Below are positions 6,548-10,930 of a stretch of 10,930 nt of DNA, in pieces; within the stretch, counting starts at the first letter, position 1, and every line of letters begins with the position of its first letter. The DNA is from Actinomycetes bacterium (GTDB lineage Bacteria; Actinomycetota; Acidimicrobiia; Spongiisociales; UBA4744), in NCBI GenBank assembly GCA_024641205.1, contig JAHEDM010000048.1, positions 1-10,930 on the forward strand. Direction: 5' to 3'. The translations under genes were made by a program, and so were the position numbers. The notes under the pieces were generated by a model, which was given only the letters and a program-made list of their open reading frames with translations, had not been told where the DNA came from and searched no databases.

Positions 6548-7612
6548 TCATCTGGTGTAGGCGAGGCGGGCGACGGCAATGCTGTCGGGTCTGGTGAGGA
6601 GGGCGTAGGGGTAGCCATCGCCGCCGACCACCAGGGAGTGGTCGACGTAGATGAATTGGTCTTCGAGGGGGAATATCGCTGTGCCAACGTGTTCACCCTG
6701 GTTGTCGAAGAGGTGGAGCGTCTCATTCACGCGGAAGGCCCCGTTGGGGTCCTGGGTTACTTCGTCCATTTGCAGAACGAAGCTGCCGTCTTGGTTGACT
6801 CCGATCAATGTCAGTCCGCCTAGATCGGCGTCAGAGTCGAGGGAGACCCGATGCGATCCGGCCTGGTAGGCAAAGGGGGCATTCGGAATGGGGGCGAAGT
6901 TGCCGTCCGGGTACGGGTGCCCGACGGTTTCTTCGAAGGTGACGGCGGGGCCGTCCATGTCGAGGGTAGCGGTGCGATTCCCGAACTCGAGTTCGACCCA
7001 GATCTCTCCTTGCGGACCCCAGGCGACTCCGGTCAGCCCGTCCTCCAGCCACAAACCACGGGGAAGAGCGTGGGCCTCTTCGAAATGCCCGTGGGCGTCG
7101 AGTTCCACAACCCGGTATCGCTGGGTAGCGGGATACACGTCCAACACCAGCAGTCCGTCGGGACCGGCCGCGATATCGATCGGGACGGCAACCTCGTACT
7201 CGGTTAGGTCGATCGAAGCGATCGCCTCGCCGGTTAGCGCGAATTGTCGGAGGCGATTGTTGACCACGTCGGCGATCCAGACTGCGCCGTTGACGGTCGT
7301 AGCAAGGGCGCTGGGACCGTAAGCTTCCATCTCGTCCAGCCCGACGTTGGCATAGCCGATACCGCTCTGACCAACCGGGACCTCAAAGAGGACCTCCAAA
7401 TCGCATGTCCCATCACACGGGGTGGGTAGCTGCCATAGGTCCGCGGGTCGCGCAGAGGCAGTCGTGGCCGGAGATGCGGGCGCCGGTATCGGAGGAGGGG
7501 CCGACGTCGGGCTAGGAACCACGAAAAACGTCGAGGTCGGCTCGTCGCTTGTGCCGCCGGCACAACCCGAGACCATGAGAAATGCAGCCACAAGCACCAT
7601 CAGTTTGTTCAT
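6548..7612 (-). CDS. Secreted lipoprotein with NHL/beta-propeller-like body
   Basis: A 354-residue predicted lipoprotein. The N-terminus MNKLMVLVAAFLMVSGC is a lipoprotein signal peptide, with lipobox VSGC and lipidated C17. A Ser/Thr/Pro/Ala-rich linker follows (about 21-60), then a close cysteine pair C66/C70, then an all-beta-looking body (about 72-354) with repeated blade-like units. Examples are GPSALATTVNGAVWIADVVNNRL (in part), AAGPDGLLVLDVY, GVAWGPQGEIWVEL, and a last one near GGDGYPYALL. This resembles NHL or SMP-30-like propellers that bind ligands at the cell surface. The ATG at 7612 is chosen over an ATG 51 bases upstream because AAAGGAG lies 7 bases before it and the signal peptide begins there. 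It is convergent with the phosphotransferase and divergent from the PAF-AH-like gene. No catalytic function is evident. Confidence 0.85.
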   Translation of the reverse strand: MNKLMVLVAAFLMVSGCAGGTSDEPTSTFFVVPSPTSAPPPIPAPASPATTASARPADLWQLPTPCDGTCDLEVLFEVPVGQSGIGYANVGLDEMEAYGPSALATTVNGAVWIADVVNNRLRQFALTGEAIASIDLTEYEVAVPIDIAAGPDGLLVLDVYPATQRYRVVELDAHGHFEEAHALPRGLWLEDGLTGVAWGPQGEIWVELEFGNRTATLDMDGPAVTFEETVGHPYPDGNFAPIPNAPFAYQAGSHRVSLDSDADLGGLTLIGVNQDGSFVLQMDEVTQDPNGAFRVNETLHLFDNQGEHVGTAIFPLEDQFIYVDHSLVVGGDGYPYALLTRPDSIAVARLAYTR

Positions 7613-7840
7613 CGTGATTCTCCTTTTGACAACAAAAAGGTACACACCGAGAGCTCGGAGCACATCGGGACAGGTACTGAAGTCGTCTGCGGGGAAGCGC
7701 GGGTTTCAAGTCAGGTGCCGCCACGGATGAAGTCGTGGCCCCCCGGCGCGACCCTGTTGGAACCACCTATATGTGGGAGTGCAAACCCAACCGATCGCCA
7801 TCCCCCAGCACCAAAGGGCGATCAACGAAAGGATTCAACT
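7613..7840. promoter_or_regulatory. Divergent intergenic region, lipoprotein / PAF-AH-like gene
   Basis: A 228-bp gap with start signals for both directions. Elements seen: the leftward ribosome site (7620-7626), overlapped by a CCTTTT/AAAAGG inverted repeat (7622-7640); the direct repeat TGAAGTCGT near 7678 and 7728; a small CCAC-CTATAT-GTGG hairpin (7763-7776) that contains the only -10-like TATATG on the plus strand; and AAAGGA (7828-7833) before the rightward GTG. I find no matching -35 for TATATG. No coding sequence is supported here. Confidence 0.4.
7828..7833 (+). promoter_or_regulatory. Ribosome binding site fixing the PAF-AH-like start
   Basis: AAAGGA sits 7 bases before GTG 7841. 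The open frame extends 42 codons further upstream to 7715, but that part has no ribosome site and reads as Pro-rich non-family sequence, so the GTG at 7841 is the better start. Confidence 0.75.
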
Positions 7841-9499
7841 GTGTTGACCACTGACGTTCTTCTTCTCATCTCACTTCTCGGCTTCTGCATTGCTTGGTTC
7901 TGGCGCAATCTTGGCCAACGCAATGCCGCATTGTGGGGCTTTGCATCAGGCGCTGCCACATGTGCGGTTCTCGGAGTTCTCAACGGCCGCTGGCAGGCAG
8001 CGGCCGGGGGGGTCGCCGCCGCTATCTTCTTGATTGTCCTGGCGTTGCGGTCGCTGCGAAACGCGCAGCCCCGAACGAGGATTCCCTGGGTCTCGGGCGG
8101 TGTGTTCTTGGTGTTGACAGTCGTGGCCTTTGCCCCGCTCTACTCGCTACCGGTCTTCAGCCTCCCCGAACCAGACGGCCCCAACCCGGTCGGAGTGCGC
8201 GACTTCGAGCTCACCGACCACACCCGCCTGGGCGTCCTGTATGACGCGGATGACCAGCCCAGGCGGCTGGCGGTGCGGGTCTGGTACCCGGCCAGCACGG
8301 CAGACGGTTACACCACGCGTCCTTACGCGACGGACACCGAGCTCCAGACCACGTTTCCGGCGCTCGCCGTGGAAGAGCTGGGCATGCCCTCGTTCTTCTT
8401 TTCCCATCTCGGACTCGTTGACACGAACTCCTACGAAGGCGCCCCCGTCCTCGAAGATGGACCGTTGCCGGTCGTGTTCTTCAATCACGGTCTCAACGGC
8501 TACCTCTCCCAGAACACGGTGCTGATGGAGCACCTCGCCAGCCACGGTTACGTCGTCTTCGTCATCGCCCATCCTTACGACGCTGCCCCGGTCGTGTTCG
8601 CCAACGGCGATGTCGTTCGACTCCCGGCGGAAGAGGTGAAGAACCGGCTGGAGGGCACCGAACAACCCGATGAGCTTATGGACCTATTGGTGGAGTCGGA
8701 GCCGAAACGCATGCAAGGCACGACCTACCAGGAGCGCTTCGAAGGCAACGTCGGAATTCTGAAGGTGCACAACATGCTCGATGACCGGGTCTACGACGAA
8801 AGCCCCCAGGTGTGGGTGGACGACGTCCTCTTCTTAGAAGAGGCCCTCGCCGGCGGCCAATCTCCTCCCGAAATCGCCGACATCCTCAAACAGGCGGACC
8901 TCACCCGAGTCGGCCACCTGGGACAGTCGTACGGCGGCTCGGCTGCCGCCGCCGTCGCCTACCAAGACCCACGCGCGGGTGCCGCCATCAACCTCGACGG
9001 GAGTGCGTTTCACGACACGGGGTGGAACGCCGACATCCCGGTTCCATTCATGATGATCTACTCGGACTCGATGAACGCTTGGGGCGAGGTCGAAGGCTCA
9101 CCGGCCCGGCCCGTCGGGTTCAACGACTTCCTGTATGAGCGCTTTGAAACCGCCGGCCTTCGCGGCGACATCACCCGTCTCCACGTGAAGGGCTCCAGCC
9201 ACCTCGGCACCACCGACAACCAGCTGATCACGCGGGGGCCGCTCCATACCATGCTCACCGGACCGATTGACGGGGGCATGATGCTCGAGATCCTCAACAA
9301 CTTCGTGTGTGGGTTCTTCGACAAGCACCTACGCGAACTGCAGACCGCCTTCCCCGAGGAGCAGTTTGCCGAATACACCGGTGATGTTGCACCGCACGAC
9401 GTCTCGGGTGTGAGGGATTGGTGGCTCCCGAAATCCTCCGAAGAGCGGGCCGCTCTCGAACAAGACCTCGAAGAAGCCCGGACAAACCCATCGAATTGA
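7841..9499 (+). CDS. Membrane-anchored PAF-acetylhydrolase-like alpha/beta hydrolase
   Basis: A 552-residue protein. About three hydrophobic helices at the N-terminus (about 5-22, 31-47, 53-70) and a fourth at 84-103 anchor it. The rest is an alpha/beta hydrolase resembling platelet-activating-factor acetylhydrolase II (PF03403). The catalytic triad reads S363 in GQSYGG, D386 in INLDGS, and H454 in GSSHLGTTD. FFNHGLNG (213-220) is the likely oxyanion-hole region, followed by a strand with ASHGYVVFVIAHP. The family cleaves short acyl esters, such as the sn-2 acetyl group of phospholipids or similar substrates; the real substrate here is unknown. An insertion of about 100 residues (roughly 255-350) between oxyanion strand and nucleophile may form a lid. 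The acyltransferase gene starts 38 bases downstream on the same strand, so they probably share a transcript. Confidence 0.88.
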   Translation: MLTTDVLLLISLLGFCIAWFWRNLGQRNAALWGFASGAATCAVLGVLNGRWQAAAGGVAAAIFLIVLALRSLRNAQPRTRIPWVSGGVFLVLTVVAFAPLYSLPVFSLPEPDGPNPVGVRDFELTDHTRLGVLYDADDQPRRLAVRVWYPASTADGYTTRPYATDTELQTTFPALAVEELGMPSFFFSHLGLVDTNSYEGAPVLEDGPLPVVFFNHGLNGYLSQNTVLMEHLASHGYVVFVIAHPYDAAPVVFANGDVVRLPAEEVKNRLEGTEQPDELMDLLVESEPKRMQGTTYQERFEGNVGILKVHNMLDDRVYDESPQVWVDDVLFLEEALAGGQSPPEIADILKQADLTRVGHLGQSYGGSAAAAVAYQDPRAGAAINLDGSAFHDTGWNADIPVPFMMIYSDSMNAWGEVEGSPARPVGFNDFLYERFETAGLRGDITRLHVKGSSHLGTTDNQLITRGPLHTMLTGPIDGGMMLEILNNFVCGFFDKHLRELQTAFPEEQFAEYTGDVAPHDVSGVRDWWLPKSSEERAALEQDLEEARTNPSN

Positions 9500-9525
9500 C
9501 CGAGACCATGCCGCCGATTCAGATT

Positions 9526-9532
9526 GAGGTGA
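9526..9532 (+). promoter_or_regulatory. Ribosome binding site fixing the acyltransferase start
   Basis: GAGGTGA matches seven bases of the anti-Shine-Dalgarno complement and lies 5 bases before ATG 9538. An in-frame ATG at 9508 and an earlier GTG lack such a site and overlap or abut the preceding gene, so 9538 is preferred. Confidence 0.7.
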
Positions 9533-9537
9533 GAGAA

Positions 9538-10797
9538 ATGAACGCCAGAGCGACAAATGTACCAGTCCCGGCACTGGGTGAGCCGGGAAACACCTTCGCA
9601 GCATCCACGCCGTCGACTTCCCCTTCTGACCCGGAACGGGGGCAAGTACGCAACCGAACGCGACGTCTGCACTACATCGACTGGCTACGCGTACTCGCCG
9701 TCCTACTGCTCTTTCCGTTCCACACCGGCCGGGTCTTCAACGCCGGTGAGGCCTTCTACGTGAAGGGAGCGGACGTCTCGGCGGCGATGTCGCACGTGCT
9801 CTTGTTCATCAGCACCTGGCATATGCCCCTCCTCTTCGCCCTGGCAGGGGCCTCCACGTATCTGGCGTTGGGTCGACGGACGCGGGCGGAATATGCGGCA
9901 GAAAGGGTGCGGCGGATTCTCGTGCCGCTGGTCTTCGGGCTCCTGGTGCTCATTCCGCCCCAGACCTGGTTTGGGGCCCGTTTCAACTCTGACTACCGAA
10001 GCTCGTATCCCCGCTATCTCGTGAGCGGTGACTTCCTCGAGTTCAACATCAAGGACGGCGGTGACTACTACGGCGGCCTGGGCACCGGCCATCTGTGGTT
10101 CATCCTCTTTCTTTTCATCATTTCGATGGTGGCCCTTCCGTTGTGGCGGGGGCGGCGCCGGGCGAATTCCCGTCTCGTGGACCTTTCCCGGCTCCTGGCC
10201 CGTCCGTGGGGTTGGCTGATCGCCGGACTCGCCATCGTGATTGGCGAAGCGCTGCCCGATATCGCCGGCAAGAACATATTCTCCTGCTTCGTTTTCTTCG
10301 GCCTCGGCTACGTGGCGATGTGCTCAGAAGAGTTCATGGACGCCGCCGAACGTAACCGTTGGGTCGCTCTAGCCTTGGGAATCGCGGGGTCCATCTGGTG
10401 GAGTGCCACCGGGAGCTGGCGCGACGGGCTGGCTGACCCTTCTCTAGCTCTGTTTGTGGTCGCCCTGGCGGGTTTGACGGCCATCTGGCTCGTCATCGTC
10501 GGCCTGCTCGGGACGGGACGCAAACTGCTCATTCGTCCTTCCCGGACGCTCGCGTACCTCGCCGAGAGTTCCTATCCCGTCTACATCCTCCACCAGACAG
10601 TCATCGTGGTGCTGGCCTTCACTGTGGTGCGCCTCGAGGTCCCGTGGATCGCACAATGGGCGATCCTGCTCGTCTCCTCGGTAGCATTGACGTTCCTGTG
10701 CTACGAGGGAGTGCGGCGGGCCGTCTCGCTCCGCCCACTCTTCGGCATGCGCCCGCGGGCGGAGACAGCCCGCAGGAAGGGAGGTAGCTACCGGTGA
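9538..10797 (+). CDS. Acyltransferase-3 family membrane protein (OpgC/MdoC-like)
   Basis: A 419-residue integral membrane protein of the acyltransferase 3 family (PF01757), which moves acyl groups onto extracytoplasmic glycans, antibiotics or other envelope molecules. A polar, Ser/Pro/Thr-rich N-terminus (1-43) leads into the family signature HYIDWLRVLAVLLLFPFHTG, with H62. Further conserved points are WHMPLLFALAGAS (94-106), the R-rich segment before ILVPLVFG (127-134), GTGHLWFIL with H185, and SYPVYILHQTVIV with H352. About ten membrane helices are predicted along the length. The TGA (10795-10797) overlaps the next GTG as GTGA, so the two are co-translated. The pairing with an ester hydrolase just upstream suggests that acyl groups are added and removed in one envelope pathway, but this is inference. 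The substrate is not known. Confidence 0.9.
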   Translation: MNARATNVPVPALGEPGNTFAASTPSTSPSDPERGQVRNRTRRLHYIDWLRVLAVLLLFPFHTGRVFNAGEAFYVKGADVSAAMSHVLLFISTWHMPLLFALAGASTYLALGRRTRAEYAAERVRRILVPLVFGLLVLIPPQTWFGARFNSDYRSSYPRYLVSGDFLEFNIKDGGDYYGGLGTGHLWFILFLFIISMVALPLWRGRRRANSRLVDLSRLLARPWGWLIAGLAIVIGEALPDIAGKNIFSCFVFFGLGYVAMCSEEFMDAAERNRWVALALGIAGSIWWSATGSWRDGLADPSLALFVVALAGLTAIWLVIVGLLGTGRKLLIRPSRTLAYLAESSYPVYILHQTVIVVLAFTVVRLEVPWIAQWAILLVSSVALTFLCYEGVRRAVSLRPLFGMRPRAETARRKGGSYR

Positions 10798-10930
10798 GAG
10801 GGATTCGGCGGCTCGGCTGGGTAGTCGGCGCACTGGTTCTACTGATCGTCATCTGGGCGGTAGCCGGCGCCATGGCCTACTCCCCGGAGTACGTGTCCCG
10901 GGTGCTCAGGTCGAGGGAATCCTCGGTTCA
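10794..10930 (+). CDS. N-terminus of a membrane-anchored, probable serine hydrolase (partial)
   Basis: The window contains the first 45 codons only; the 3' end is off the right edge. The start is GTG 10794, with GGGAGGT about 8 bases upstream and a 4-base overlap with the acyltransferase stop. The protein starts with basic residues (MRGIRRLGW), then a hydrophobic helix of about 20 residues (to residue 27), then AYSPEYVSRVLRSRESSV. A SPEYVxRVLR segment right after an N-terminal anchor recalls beta-lactamase-family (class C-like) serine hydrolases, but the catalytic SxxK lies outside the window. Call it an anchored or exported protein with certainty only for the anchor. Confidence 0.6.
   Translation, partial: MRGIRRLGWVVGALVLLIVIWAVAGAMAYSPEYVSRVLRSRESSV

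Noticed and set aside
6851..7322. Plus-strand open frames (6851-7207, 6888-7322) inside the lipoprotein gene.
   Set aside because: They run opposite to a gene with a signal peptide, ribosome site and blade repeats, and show no domain of their own.
7626..7631. Consensus-like TTGACA on the plus strand in the divergent gap.
   Set aside because: There is no -10-like element at 16-19 bases, and it lies inside the ribosome-site region of the leftward gene.
10783..10792. Palindrome GGTAGCTACC just before the last GTG start.
   Set aside because: It overlaps a Shine-Dalgarno site by nature of its sequence and can only form a very short stem, so chance is enough.

Overview
The window looks like high-GC chromosomal DNA from an actinomycete-type bacterium, perhaps close to the Acidimicrobiia. 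This rests on the GC-rich codon use, the several GTG starts, the NarL-type histidine kinase with a typical actinobacterial H-box region, and the 4-base stop/start overlaps. The assignment is inferred from style, not from a marker gene. I see no rRNA, tRNA, CRISPR array, transposase or phage gene.

Layout, left to right. (1) Bases 1-161 hold no gene but carry one copy of a roughly 50-bp repeat centred on a GTCCGTGC-GG-GCACGGAC inverted repeat. (2) A leftward three-gene operon (2475 to 162) encodes a four-helix membrane protein of unknown function and two paralogous CPBP-family (CAAX protease/bacteriocin-processing type) membrane proteins, joined by 4-base overlaps. (3) A 178-bp divergent gap (2476-2653) carries the second copy of the repeat. 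(4) A rightward pair encodes a multi-pass NarL-family sensor kinase and its LuxR-type response regulator, overlapping by 10 bases. (5) An aminoglycoside-phosphotransferase-like gene (5476-6493) is split by two frameshifts. (6) A leftward lipoprotein with a likely beta-propeller fold follows, convergent with the APH gene across a strong inverted repeat. (7) After a 228-bp divergent gap comes a rightward set: a membrane-anchored PAF-acetylhydrolase-like alpha/beta hydrolase, an acyltransferase-3/OpgC-like membrane protein, and the first 45 codons of a probable serine hydrolase cut by the window end.

How they may work together (inference). The kinase/regulator pair is divergent from the CPBP operon and could control it, with the shared inverted repeat as a candidate operator or RNA element. 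The right-hand set joins an ester hydrolase, a membrane acyltransferase and a probable secreted serine hydrolase, which suggests modification of acyl groups on cell-envelope lipids or glycans. Almost everything encoded here is membrane-bound, exported, or signals across the membrane. No single gene falls outside known families. The more unusual points are the repeat copies bracketing the CPBP operon, the tandem CPBP paralogs facing a two-component system, the sensor layout and the doubly frameshifted phosphotransferase.
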